Of a stretch of DNA of 41,613 bases, positions 9,630 through 17,298 are shown piece by piece. The stretch comes from an uncultured Lachnospiraceae bacterium (GTDB lineage Bacteria; Bacillota; Clostridia; Lachnospirales; Lachnospiraceae), in assembly GCA_902788645.1 (NCBI GenBank), contig CADAKW010000018.1:1-41613 (forward strand), given 5' to 3'. Within the stretch, counting starts at the first letter, position 1; every line of letters begins with the position of its first letter. Under the pieces are notes generated by a model that was given only the letters and a program-made list of their open reading frames with translations, did no database searches and had not been told where the DNA came from. A program made the position numbers and the translations under genes.

Positions 9630-10577
9630 TTACTTTCTCACCTTTGGTTTCCGGACACTCTCCCATATCTGCTCTAATACGGTGTCTGTGGTAACATGTC
9701 CCACGCGGGCTTTGGAGTTCAACACCAGACGGTGTCCGGCTACCGCCTTAAACACCTCTGTCACATCATTTGGCACAACAAAATCACGGCCGGATAAAAA
9801 TGCGGCTGCCTTTGCCATTTTGGCCAGTGCGATGGTTCCACGGGGGCTCATACCAAGCTCCACAAGGGAATGTTCTCTCGTTGCTCTCGACAATGCCACA
9901 ATATATCCATAAATCTCATCATGGAGAAAAACATTCTCCACCTCTGCCTGTATCATCGTCAGCTCCTGTGCCGGGATCACACCCTGCACGTCACTTAACT
10001 GCGCACCGTTGCTCTTTCCCTTGGCAATCGCGATCTCATTTTCCTCATCCGGATATCCCATGGTCATGCAGATCATAAAACGGTCCAGCTGGGATTCCGG
10101 CAAAAGCTGTGTTCCGACGCTTCCCACCGGATTCTCTGTCGCGATCACCACGAAAGGCTCCGGCACACGGCGGGTTGCACCATCCACAGTGACATTGCCC
10201 TCCTCCATAACCTCCAGCAGTGCCGACTGTGTCTTAGGGGAGGTACGGTTGATCTCATCTGCCAGAAACAGGTTGCACATGATCGCTCCCGGCTGATATA
10301 CAAATGCTCCCTGCGCCTTGTCGTACATGGAAAAGCCCAGAATATCTGCCGGCAGGACATCCGGCGTAAACTGCATACGATGGCTGTCCATCTCCATCGC
10401 CCCCGCAAATGCCATAGCAAGCGTTGTCTTGCCTACACCGGGAATATCATCGATCAGGATATGTCCTCCTGCCAGGATTGCAGACATGGCAAGCTTGACA
10501 CATTCATCCTTACCGATCACAACCTTTTTTACCTCATTCATTACTGCATATGCTTCCTGAAAATATCTCTCGTCCAT
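9630..10577 (-). CDS. moxR: MoxR-family AAA+ ATPase
   Basis: A 315-residue AAA+ ATPase of the MoxR branch. Walker A is GVGKTTL at residues 47-53, Walker B is LFLADEIN at 103-110, followed by the conserved RTSPKTQSALLEVMEE helix; sensor and arginine-finger regions (ATENPVG, LLPESQLDRF) are present. MoxR proteins act as chaperone-like remodellers for partner proteins carrying VWA or DUF58 domains; the partner here is the DUF58 protein directly downstream. The ATG has only a distant GGAGAAAGG, giving a spacing of about 15 bases. The gene starts 26 bases after the stop codon that ends the S8 N-terminal fragment, so it may now be transcribed from the S8 promoter. Confidence 0.92.
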   Translation of the reverse strand: MDERYFQEAYAVMNEVKKVVIGKDECVKLAMSAILAGGHILIDDIPGVGKTTLAMAFAGAMEMDSHRMQFTPDVLPADILGFSMYDKAQGAFVYQPGAIMCNLFLADEINRTSPKTQSALLEVMEEGNVTVDGATRRVPEPFVVIATENPVGSVGTQLLPESQLDRFMICMTMGYPDEENEIAIAKGKSNGAQLSDVQGVIPAQELTMIQAEVENVFLHDEIYGYIVALSRATREHSLVELGMSPRGTIALAKMAKAAAFLSGRDFVVPNDVTEVFKAVAGHRLVLNSKARVGHVTTDTVLEQIWESVRKPKVRK

Positions 10578-10603
10578 TGATCTAACACCAAACCTTTCTC
10601 CGT

Positions 10604-10933
10604 TTATCTCACTCCAGCCCCCGTATCAATAATCCCAAACATCACCCCCTGGCCGAAAAGCTCCAGGCGTGGCTGCCTCCGTACTCTGGCAATCCCTGTC
10701 TCCTCCAGCAGCTGCGCTGAGCTTAACAGGCCAAAGCACCTCGGGATCTCCAGCTCCGCATTTCTGCGTCTTCTGTCCACCTGTGCTCCCTCCAGATATA
10801 CAATGGCAAATCGGGAACTTACAAGCTGATAGCACTCTGTCTCATACTGCTCCGGTACCAGCTCAGGCCGGTTACCGTACTCCACGATATAGTCCTCATA
10901 TTCTTCGGAATAAATTTTATCCTGACAATCCAA
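10604..10933 (-). pseudogene. S8 subtilisin-like peptidase, N-terminal part of a split gene
   Basis: A 109-residue frame beginning with TTG at 10933, preceded by GGGAGGGG. It encodes the N-terminal region of a Csp-like S8 peptidase and ends with GVMFGIIDTG, which contains the catalytic Asp, then five unrelated residues and a stop. Homology stops exactly at codon 10619-10621 and resumes, without a missing residue, at GIDYTHPSF (5521) on the far side of the moxR cassette. The fragment follows clpX in the same direction. It cannot form an active protease alone. Rejoining by recombination or association of the two pieces is only speculation. Confidence 0.8.
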
Positions 10934-10995
10934 CGCATCCCCTCCCGGATCAAACTGATACCACAGATCGCTCCATTGCCATCTGCTTTTGACTC

Positions 10996-11016
10996 TTGCA
11001 TCATTATATTATGCAA
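10996..11016. promoter_or_regulatory. inverted repeat between clpX and the S8 fragment
   Basis: TTGCAT and ATGCAA flank a 9-base AT-rich centre that on the minus strand contains TATAAT. It could be a protein-binding site or part of the S8 gene promoter. The remaining 185-base gap between clpX and the S8 fragment shows no gene and no clear terminator. Confidence 0.3.
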
Positions 11017-11118
11017 AAGCTCCATATCCTGTGACGGGATATGCCGGAACAATCACGGCATCATGACCGGCTCCTTCTGCCGCCAGTCAGTTACTAAATG
11101 ATACGTTTTGATCTCCAC

Positions 11119-12546
11119 TTAATCCGGACGCTGTGTCAGCAGCGTCGCTTCTCCACTTTCCCGCATCTCGATCCGCGGGGAACCATGATGCTCAATATAA
11201 TCCTTTGTGATGGTCACTCTGCCAATGAGATCATCCTTCGGAATTTCATACATGATATCCAGCATAAACTCCTCGATGATCGCCCGGAGAGCTCTGGCAC
11301 CTGTCTTTTTCTCCGCCGCCTTTTTGGCAATAGCCTCTACTGCCTCCTGATCAAACTGCAGATCCACCTCATCCAGCAGAAGAAGCTTCTGATACTGTTT
11401 CAGGATCGCATTCTTTGGCTCTGTCATGACTCTTGCCAGCATTTCCTCTGTCATTGCCTGCAGGGAGAAGATCACCGGCAGACGTCCCAGAAACTCCGGA
11501 ATCATGCCAAATTCCCTCAGATCCTCCACGGTCACCTTAGACAGGATATTTTCGTCCTCGTCATAGGCATCGGAAAGCTCTGCCTGAAAACCGATGGACG
11601 CCTGACTTGTGAGACGCTTTTTGATGATCTTGTCCAGCTCCGGAAATGCACCGCCGCAGATAAACAATATATTTCTCGTATCGATGGTGGTCATAGGCAC
11701 CATGGCATTTTTGTTGGTGGCACCTACCGGCACCTCCACCTCGCTGCCCTCCAGAAGCTTTAACATTCCCTGCTGTACCGACTCGCCACTGACGTCACGG
11801 CTGTTGGTATTGCGCTTTTTGGCGATCTTATCAATCTCATCGATGAAGATAATACCCTGCTGCGCCTTCTCCACATCATTGTCCGCCGCTGCCAGAAGCT
11901 TTGACAATACACTCTCCACATCATCACCAATATAGCCTGCCTCCGTGAGACTGGTGGCATCCGTAATGGCAAGAGGAACCTGCAGGATCCTGGCCAGCGT
12001 CTTGACCAGATATGTCTTACCACAGCCGGTCGGACCCACCATAAGGATATTGGACTTCTCAATCTCGATCTCATCCATGGTATCTGTCAAAACACGCTTA
12101 TAGTGATTATAAACCGCTACAGACATTACCTTTTTGGCATAATCCTGTCCGATGACATACTCGTCCAGATGCTTCTTAATGATATGGGGTGCCGGAAGAT
12201 GACGGATATCCACAATGCCCTCTGCGGGTCCATCCTTTTCTCCCTTCGCCTCCTGCTTCGGCTCTTCCTGTTTTTTCTTTTTCAATTTCTGATTCTGCGG
12301 AATGTCCTCAAATCCGTTAGGACCGCCGGTAAACATGTCCATATACGGCGGCATGCCTCCCATCATCCCCGGGAAGCCACTCATATTCCCCATGGAATCA
12401 AATGTCTTCTGCATACAATCTGCACAGATGCAGATATTATTCGGAATATGGATCATCTTACCGGCTTTGCTCTCCGGTCGTCTGCAAAGATAGCAGACCT
12501 GCTCATATTCGGAATTATCATTTTGGTTGTTATTATCCTCTGCCAT
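11119..12546 (-). CDS. clpX: ATP-dependent Clp protease ATPase subunit ClpX
   Basis: A 475-residue ClpX. The N-terminal zinc-binding domain has Cys18, Cys21, Cys41 and Cys44. An unusually long Met/Gly/Pro-rich and Lys/Glu-rich linker covers about residues 50-110 and explains why the protein exceeds the common length of about 420. Walker A is GPTGCGKT (171-178), the pore-loop region reads EAGYIGDDVES, and Walker B is FIDEIDK. ClpX unfolds tagged proteins and passes them to ClpP; no clpP is in the window. It starts 22 bases after the D,D-carboxypeptidase stop, so it may share that transcript. This unlinked position suggests it may be a second clpX-like gene; a clpP-linked copy elsewhere cannot be excluded. 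Confidence 0.92.
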   Translation of the reverse strand: MAEDNNNQNDNSEYEQVCYLCRRPESKAGKMIHIPNNICICADCMQKTFDSMGNMSGFPGMMGGMPPYMDMFTGGPNGFEDIPQNQKLKKKKQEEPKQEAKGEKDGPAEGIVDIRHLPAPHIIKKHLDEYVIGQDYAKKVMSVAVYNHYKRVLTDTMDEIEIEKSNILMVGPTGCGKTYLVKTLARILQVPLAITDATSLTEAGYIGDDVESVLSKLLAAADNDVEKAQQGIIFIDEIDKIAKKRNTNSRDVSGESVQQGMLKLLEGSEVEVPVGATNKNAMVPMTTIDTRNILFICGGAFPELDKIIKKRLTSQASIGFQAELSDAYDEDENILSKVTVEDLREFGMIPEFLGRLPVIFSLQAMTEEMLARVMTEPKNAILKQYQKLLLLDEVDLQFDQEAVEAIAKKAAEKKTGARALRAIIEEFMLDIMYEIPKDDLIGRVTITKDYIEHHGSPRIEMRESGEATLLTQRPD

Positions 12547-12568
12547 ACAAAACCTCTATTCCTTTCTG

Positions 12569-14227
12569 TTATTTATCAAAATCATAAAAGCTCCTTCCAA
12601 AGCTTTCCCTCGTTTTCTTTCGATTCTTTTTCATTTTTCTTGCGCTCATACTGCTGCCGCTGTCTGCCATTTTTGCTCCGGTAGACCGACGGCTGCTGGT
12701 GTAGTCTGTCCCACGGCGTCTGCGCCCTTTTCTCTTGCTTGCGGAGAAGGAACGGCGGCTGTTTAAGGACATGCCCCCTGAGGATCTCCGGTTTCTCGTA
12801 CGGCTTCTGCGTTTCCGCCGGGAATTCATCCGATAATTGAGTACCAGCAGAACAATCAGAAGGATCACCAGTGCTGCCACAATGATCAAAACCACTCTGT
12901 CCCGGAAAAAGGACACCATATTATACAGACTGTACTTGATACCGGACAGCTTCTGCAGGATCACCGCATGCTTTTTATTGTTGGTCTTAATCTGTTTGAT
13001 CTCGGAATCCACGATCCGGCGGGATGCCTCGTCCAGATGTGACGCTGACTTGGAGCTGTCATAGATAATATCCGTGGAACCCACCATACGCCCGTCGTAT
13101 GTGTATTTTACCGTTCCGATCACATTCTCGCCATCCTGCAGCTTCACAGAATCGTCATACCGGATCTCCTGCTTTGCCTTCTTGAGGCTGACCCCCTTCG
13201 GCAAAACCACAGCAGACTCCGCAGACAGACGAAGAGGCGACTGATCTGCATTGAAATAACTGTCGAAGGTATTGAACAGATTTTCGTTGACATTGCTGTT
13301 CTCACCATTGACTGCATGCTTGGAAAACTTTTCAAAAGCATAATCAAGGATCCTTGTGGTGTCGGTATACTCGTTTGGCTCTCCCTGCTTCGGGCTGTTA
13401 CCCTTCATGATAACAGACACAAGCTGCATGCCGTCCTTCTCTGCAAAGGTAACCAGCGTGGAATGTGCCATGGAGGTGTAACCCGTCTTGCCGCCGATGA
13501 CATAATCCTTCTCATAGCGGCCGCTTGTCTCATAACCGTTGATCATCTGATGATGGTTCAGAAGCTGACCTCCGAGGATCTCGCTGGCTTTTCTCTTATT
13601 GGTAGATTTTACCTGATATGTCCTGGTGCCGCAGATTTTCTGGAAAGAAGGATTCTTCCATGCCTCTCTGGCAATGCACGCCATATCATAGGCCGATGTG
13701 TAATGATCATCATTGTGAAGTCCGTTTGGATTCATAAAATGGGTATCCTTGAGTCCAAGCTGTGCCACACGCTCATTCATCATATTCACGAAGTTGTCCA
13801 CACTGCCTGCCACATGGTCGGCTGCCACCAGACACATCTCATTGGCCGACTGGAGCATGATACCGTAGAGCACCTGCTCAATGGTAAACTTCTCCCCCGG
13901 CACGCAGTACATGGAGGAGCTTCCGGTCTCAATGCCGTGAGCCTCCGCCTCCGTAAAAGTGACCACATCACTCGGAGAACTGTTCTCCAGAGTCAGAAGG
14001 GATGTCATGATCTTTGTAATACTCGCCGGATAGTGCTTTTTGTGAATGTTCTTGGAGTAAAGCACCGTCCCTGTAGAAAGCTCCATAACGATCGCCGACG
14101 CACTGCTGAGACTCCCCTTGTCCGGTCCCTTGGGCCACTTCGACGCCGCCTGTGCCGTTGAACTGCAGATACTCCCCACCATGATAATTCCCGCCATCAG
14201 AGCGGCAAATATTCTCTTCCTTTTCAT
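12569..14227 (-). CDS. D-alanyl-D-alanine carboxypeptidase (S11 penicillin-binding protein)
   Basis: A 552-residue secreted and membrane-anchored peptidase of family S11. A signal peptide occupies about residues 1-28. The active-site motifs are S69-ITK72, S127-AN129 and K247-TG249. It would trim the terminal D-Ala from peptidoglycan stem peptides. Unlike the classical enzymes, which end in an amphipathic anchor, this one has a true membrane helix (VVLIIVAALVILLIVLLVLNY) followed by a highly basic, Ser/Arg-rich cytoplasmic tail of about 90 residues. The tail could bind nucleic acid or anionic lipid; that is inference. The start has ACGAGG upstream and the promoter lies at 14328-14356. Confidence 0.9.
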   Translation of the reverse strand: MKRKRIFAALMAGIIMVGSICSSTAQAASKWPKGPDKGSLSSASAIVMELSTGTVLYSKNIHKKHYPASITKIMTSLLTLENSSPSDVVTFTEAEAHGIETGSSSMYCVPGEKFTIEQVLYGIMLQSANEMCLVAADHVAGSVDNFVNMMNERVAQLGLKDTHFMNPNGLHNDDHYTSAYDMACIAREAWKNPSFQKICGTRTYQVKSTNKRKASEILGGQLLNHHQMINGYETSGRYEKDYVIGGKTGYTSMAHSTLVTFAEKDGMQLVSVIMKGNSPKQGEPNEYTDTTRILDYAFEKFSKHAVNGENSNVNENLFNTFDSYFNADQSPLRLSAESAVVLPKGVSLKKAKQEIRYDDSVKLQDGENVIGTVKYTYDGRMVGSTDIIYDSSKSASHLDEASRRIVDSEIKQIKTNNKKHAVILQKLSGIKYSLYNMVSFFRDRVVLIIVAALVILLIVLLVLNYRMNSRRKRRSRTRNRRSSGGMSLNSRRSFSASKRKGRRRRGTDYTSSRRSTGAKMADSGSSMSARKMKKNRKKTRESFGRSFYDFDK

Positions 14228-14327
14228 TATAAACCTCGTTTCATATAATCTTCATCTCTGTGCCGGAAGCACAGTCTGATAACAGTCTGTTTCACAATGT
14301 GCCGTCACATAAGCACACTTAAATACA

Positions 14328-14356
14328 AGTATAATATTATTTGCATGAAAACGCAA
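14328..14356 (-). promoter_or_regulatory. promoter of the D,D-carboxypeptidase gene
   Basis: Read on the minus strand, TTGCGT, a 17-base spacer and TATACT form a good housekeeping promoter about 100 bases before the start codon. It overlaps the divergent tRNA-Arg promoter (14341-14369), so the two must compete for RNA polymerase. The dac leader also contains a small hairpin (CTGTGC/GCACAG). Confidence 0.6.
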
Positions 14357-14369
14357 CTTATGTTATACT
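14341..14369 (+). promoter_or_regulatory. promoter of tRNA-Arg
   Basis: TTGCAT (14341-14346), a 17-base spacer and TATACT (14364-14369) lie 17 bases upstream of the mature tRNA 5' end. Spacing and position fit a housekeeping promoter. Confidence 0.7.
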
Positions 14370-14386
14370 TATCGCTGTCAATATCT

Positions 14387-14458
14387 GTTTCCTTAGTTAA
14401 ATGGATATAACGGCCCCCTCCTAAGGGGCAGTTGAGGGTTCGATTCCCCCAGGAAACG
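14387..14458 (+). tRNA. tRNA-Arg, anticodon CCU
   Basis: The acceptor stem GTTTCCT pairs with AGGAAAC. The anticodon stem GCCCC/GGGGC holds the loop CTCCTAA with anticodon CCT at 14420-14422, reading AGG. The T-loop TTCGATT is intact; its stem has one apparent A-C mismatch. CCA is not encoded. The transcript ends in the terminator at 14462-14513. The gene is followed by a toxin-antitoxin pair, but no integrase or repeated 3' end is visible. Confidence 0.95.
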
Positions 14459-14461
14459 CTA

Positions 14462-14513
14462 AAACAGGATTTGAGTGATACCTATGAAAAAAGGCATCTC
14501 AAATCCTGTTTCT
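14462..14513 (+). terminator. intrinsic terminator after tRNA-Arg
   Basis: A long hairpin pairs AAACAGGATTTGAG with CTCAAATCCTGTTT (14 bp), with an additional partly paired top (GATACCT/AGGCATC). TCTTTTTATT follows. This is an unusually long stem for a single-tRNA terminator. Confidence 0.85.
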
Positions 14514-14633
14514 TTTTATTATACTTTCTTACAATTTTCTTAAACTCTGCTAATCTCTGGTTCCTCCTTTAATTTCTGTACAAAAATAAGACATCAATCC
14601 AACCATATGATGAATTAATGCCTTATTTTTATT

Positions 14634-14963
14634 TTATAACTTGAATGTTTTGCGTAACCAAGTTCCACTGTCAACAAGCATATGTAATATTCTTACAATA
14701 ATCACTGCTTGATTTTTCTCATCAATTACATAATAAGCCTTGTAATTTTTGTAATATATCTTACGAATGCCCAATGCAGCCAATTCTTCATCCTCATCCA
14801 ATTCTAACTTAGGTGCATAACGCAATTTGGAAATCGCTTTTCGAATCCCTTTTACCGTATTTATTGCTGCAGATGGATTTTTCTTAATATACGTAATATA
14901 ATCACCAATTTTTTCCAAATCCTGTTCCGCTAAATCGGTTATCTTTATTTTATACTTTCGCAT
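14634..14963 (-). CDS. ParE/RelE-superfamily toxin
   Basis: A 109-residue protein of the ParE/RelE fold, recognisable from the start KIKITDLAEQDLEKIGDYI, the central SKLRYAPKLELDEDEELAALGIRKI segment and the end KNYKAYYVIDEKNQAVIIVRILH. Such toxins either cleave mRNA at the ribosome or inhibit gyrase; which applies cannot be told from sequence. The gene overlaps the preceding small antitoxin gene by 14 bases, the standard toxin-antitoxin arrangement. The locus is more AT-rich than its neighbours and follows a tRNA gene, suggesting horizontal acquisition. Confidence 0.85.
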   Translation of the reverse strand: MRKYKIKITDLAEQDLEKIGDYITYIKKNPSAAINTVKGIRKAISKLRYAPKLELDEDEELAALGIRKIYYKNYKAYYVIDEKNQAVIIVRILHMLVDSGTWLRKTFKL

Positions 14964-15117
14964 TTAAGTATTTATTCTCCAATCTGTCGCATACGAAGTC
15001 AAAGTCCTTCGTGTTTCCCTCTTGTGCCTGCTGATACCCTGCTAAAACAGCATTTCGAATCTGTTCCTGTTTTTCTTCTTGTGTGCGAATATACTCTTTG
15101 TCCAACAAAACGTCCAT
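14950..15117 (-). CDS. antitoxin partner of the ParE/RelE-type toxin
   Basis: A 55-residue acidic and Gln/Glu-rich protein starting MDVLLDKEYIRT, with AAAGGAGTG eight bases before the ATG. It lies directly upstream of the toxin and overlaps it by 14 bases, so the two are translationally coupled. The sequence is mostly predicted helix (EEKQEQIRNAVLAGYQQAQEG) and ends near the toxin start; no ribbon-helix-helix or HTH domain is obvious, and it does not match a family I can name. The assignment as antitoxin rests on size, position and overlap. Confidence 0.75.
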   Translation of the reverse strand: MDVLLDKEYIRTQEEKQEQIRNAVLAGYQQAQEGNTKDFDFVCDRLENKYLNAKV

Positions 15118-15152
15118 ATTATCACTCCTTTCGAAAAACTGTTGTTTATATC

Positions 15153-15196
15153 ATTATACCATTTTTACCACAAAATAATAGATGGTATTTTTACCA
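15153..15196 (-). promoter_or_regulatory. toxin-antitoxin promoter with repeated operator
   Basis: On the minus strand TATAAT (15153-15158 as ATTATA) forms the -10 box. The ten-base sequence ATTTTTACCA (plus strand) occurs twice, at 15161-15170 and 15187-15196, 26 bases apart; one copy covers the spacer of the promoter. The repeats are likely operator half-sites for autoregulation by the antitoxin or complex. The rest of the gap to 15281 shows nothing else. Confidence 0.5.
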
Positions 15197-15281
15197 ATTA
15201 ACAATTATGCCGTTTCTTCCAAAAATCCTCTTTTATTATTCCGTAACCTTCTTTTTCCATCAAATGATTATATCACTTTAT

Positions 15282-15914
15282 CTATCTTATCCCCAGCAGC
15301 TCCAGCATCCCCTGTCCTGCTGCCGCCCCCGGCGCAGCCTGAAAGACATTGATAAAACGGCTGTCACTACTCCGGCTCCGAAAGGCCGGATAGAGGAATC
15401 CACATTCCGGCTCTCCCGGCTCGTAATCCTCCTCCAGCGGACAGACCACCCCCACCAGAAAATCGTAAACCTCCTCGGACTCCCACTGGCTGGCACCATC
15501 CGTGCCCTTCCGTGGAATGTCGTAACCACCGTAAAACACATACACGGCACATCCGCCGCTTTTATGGAAATATTTCCCCGCCTCCTCGTAAAACATTTCC
15601 AGCAGGGCATCATTTTTCAGTTCACTCTGATTTAATGACAGGAGCAGCTTACGCATGCTGTCATCCGTCACATCCTGCCTGCGGTACGGATATTCCTTCA
15701 GCTGTACATTTGTCTCGGCAAAGGGCACCGCCTTAGCAAGCTTTATATTTTTGTCCCGTTCGGACGAGGTCAGATTCAGAAAATGCTGGTTAAAGGTGCC
15801 GTCGATATAGCCCTCCTCGTCCAGATAGGCTCCTGCAATACGGGCAAAGCAGTTTCTTTTGACCGTCATACGTCTTGTCAGTTCCAGCATATCCTCCCGG
15901 TTTATTGTACCCAT
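15282..15914 (-). CDS. DUF4317-type protein, short form
   Basis: A 210-residue cytoplasmic protein. The ATG at 15914 is preferred because GGAGG lies just upstream; the longer frame to 15956 lacks a site. The N-terminus (INREDMLELTRRMTVKRNCFARIAGAYLDEEG and the SSERDKNIKLAKAVPF region) matches the DUF4317 family of Clostridia as I recall it; those proteins are usually about 400 residues, so this one is a short variant. No catalytic motif is seen and the family function is unknown. The gene is 60 bases downstream of the Fic gene in the same direction, which may mean co-transcription. Confidence 0.6.
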   Translation of the reverse strand: MGTINREDMLELTRRMTVKRNCFARIAGAYLDEEGYIDGTFNQHFLNLTSSERDKNIKLAKAVPFAETNVQLKEYPYRRQDVTDDSMRKLLLSLNQSELKNDALLEMFYEEAGKYFHKSGGCAVYVFYGGYDIPRKGTDGASQWESEEVYDFLVGVVCPLEEDYEPGEPECGFLYPAFRSRSSDSRFINVFQAAPGAAAGQGMLELLGIR

Positions 15915-15974
15915 GGTTTGATCCTCCGTTTCTTTATAAGCTCCCCGGCCCGGCATACCGATCCGCCGTCATTT

Positions 15975-17060
15975 TCATCCCCATAAATTGTCAGTACCTA
16001 CAAAAACATCATAAATTCTTTTGTATTGAAAGCCCTTTTTATTTACGGTATCATCAGGAATCACAATTTTTAATTCCACCAATTGATTGATGATATTAGA
16101 CACACTGTTATATGATACTCCTGACATTTCCTGTACTTCCTTTTTCGTAAAAACAATCTGCTTCATGATCACCGGCATGATCCGATATACTGCAGTCCCC
16201 TTTATCACCTCAATAGACTGCATATCTTCTTTATAAATGTTCTTGATCCGCTCCAGCTTATAAATGTAAGCATTACATTGCTCTATGACACATTGCAGAA
16301 AAAACTTAATATATCCAGCTGTATTTCCTCTTCTGCATTCCATCAGGTATCTCTGATAAGACGGTTTGTATAATTCTAAAATTTCAGACATATACAAAAT
16401 AGGAGTTCCCGACTCAAATAATGCCATCTGAACCGGGATCAATGCTCTTCCCAAACGTCCATTGCCGTCTTTATATGCATGAATCGTCTCAAACTGCATA
16501 TGCGACAATGCAATATTGATCAGCAACGGGTCAATAAATTCATCATTCATATATTGATATAAGTTCACTAATAACCCATAAACTTCCTCGGGTGCAGGCG
16601 GGACAAACGCTGCATTTTCCATACTGCAGCCTCTGGGTCCGATCCAGTTTTGTGTGGTTCTGATCTGTCCCGGAGTTTTCATAGACCCCCGTACACTGTC
16701 CAAAATCAGCTTGTGCATGTTATTTACAAGCTCATAATCAATCTGTCCTGCAGATTTTAAATAAGTAACTGCATATTCCATTGTCTTCTTCAGATTCTGA
16801 ATTTCCCGGTTCTCATCTGTTTTCTCCATATATTTTAAATAAAACATTTCATCCTGAGAAATCTGGGTTCCCTCAATCTGTGTTGATTTATAACTCTCAT
16901 TCAAAAGAACCGAATCCAGAAAAAAACTGGCATCAAACTCCAATGTATGAAGCAGAGACTTATATTCCCCGTATTTCTCATTTGCTTCCGAAATAAGCCT
17001 TAACATTTCCTTATCAATCGTGTATTCCAAAGGCATCTTTTTTGCCTGAAATGGCTGCAT
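15975..17060 (-). CDS. Fic-family protein (class II) with C-terminal winged helix
   Basis: A 361-residue Fic protein. The start at 17060 is chosen because AAAGGGGTG precedes it; an in-frame ATG lies 21 bases further upstream. The active-site motif HAYKDGNGRLGR begins at H194 and is complete, so AMP transfer from ATP to a target protein is expected. The N-terminal STQIEG (residues 59-64) fits the inhibitory helix motif, whose Glu blocks ATP binding, making this a self-inhibited class II Fic. The C-terminus (about residues 285-345, FTKKEVQEMSGVSYNSVSNIINQLVELKI) looks like a winged helix DNA-binding domain. No separate antitoxin is present. The target is unknown. Confidence 0.88.
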   Translation of the reverse strand: MQPFQAKKMPLEYTIDKEMLRLISEANEKYGEYKSLLHTLEFDASFFLDSVLLNESYKSTQIEGTQISQDEMFYLKYMEKTDENREIQNLKKTMEYAVTYLKSAGQIDYELVNNMHKLILDSVRGSMKTPGQIRTTQNWIGPRGCSMENAAFVPPAPEEVYGLLVNLYQYMNDEFIDPLLINIALSHMQFETIHAYKDGNGRLGRALIPVQMALFESGTPILYMSEILELYKPSYQRYLMECRRGNTAGYIKFFLQCVIEQCNAYIYKLERIKNIYKEDMQSIEVIKGTAVYRIMPVIMKQIVFTKKEVQEMSGVSYNSVSNIINQLVELKIVIPDDTVNKKGFQYKRIYDVFVGTDNLWG

Positions 17061-17298
17061 AAAATCACCCCTTTTTTTCATATATTACCACATAATTCTG
17101 TAAAAAATCACTAATTTTTTAAAAAAATGAAATTTTCCAATAAAATTTTCAAAGATTTTCACTATATTTTCAAAAAGCTGAAGTTATGTCTTTACGAACA
17201 CACCAAAAATGTATTAAAATGAAAAAAACTGTTTTTTTGTGTACAAAAATATAATCTTGCGTTGCAAATTTGTGATATATGAAAGGATGGTATGTTTT

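Larger units (their letters stand above)
5526..10618. other. 5.1-kb segment inserted in the S8 peptidase gene (possible element)
   Basis: The segment separates the two halves of one S8 gene. The undisturbed codons would read GATACGGGGATTGAT; both ends of the segment are bordered by GGGG (5522-5525 and 10619-10622 as CCCC on the plus strand), consistent with a 4-bp target duplication. Just inside the ends lie short inverted repeats containing CTGGAGT / ACTCCAG. It carries moxR, DUF58 and transglutaminase genes and their terminator, but no transposase or recombinase, so mobility would have to be provided in trans, or the event was a one-off rearrangement. An assembly chimera is not excluded. 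Confidence 0.5.

Noticed and set aside
9630..10577. MoxR-DUF58-transglutaminase as a new defence system
   Set aside because: The set is a common chromosomal envelope-associated cassette and nothing nearby has defence features.
5526..10618. Prophage or integrative element in the S8 gene
   Set aside because: No integrase, transposase, replication or structural phage gene lies in the segment, so it is reported only as an inserted segment.
11098..11763. 221-residue plus-strand frame opposite clpX
   Set aside because: Fully antisense to a conserved gene, no start signal, no domain.
14387..14530. Genomic island attachment site at tRNA-Arg
   Set aside because: No duplicated tRNA 3' end and no integrase are visible within the window.
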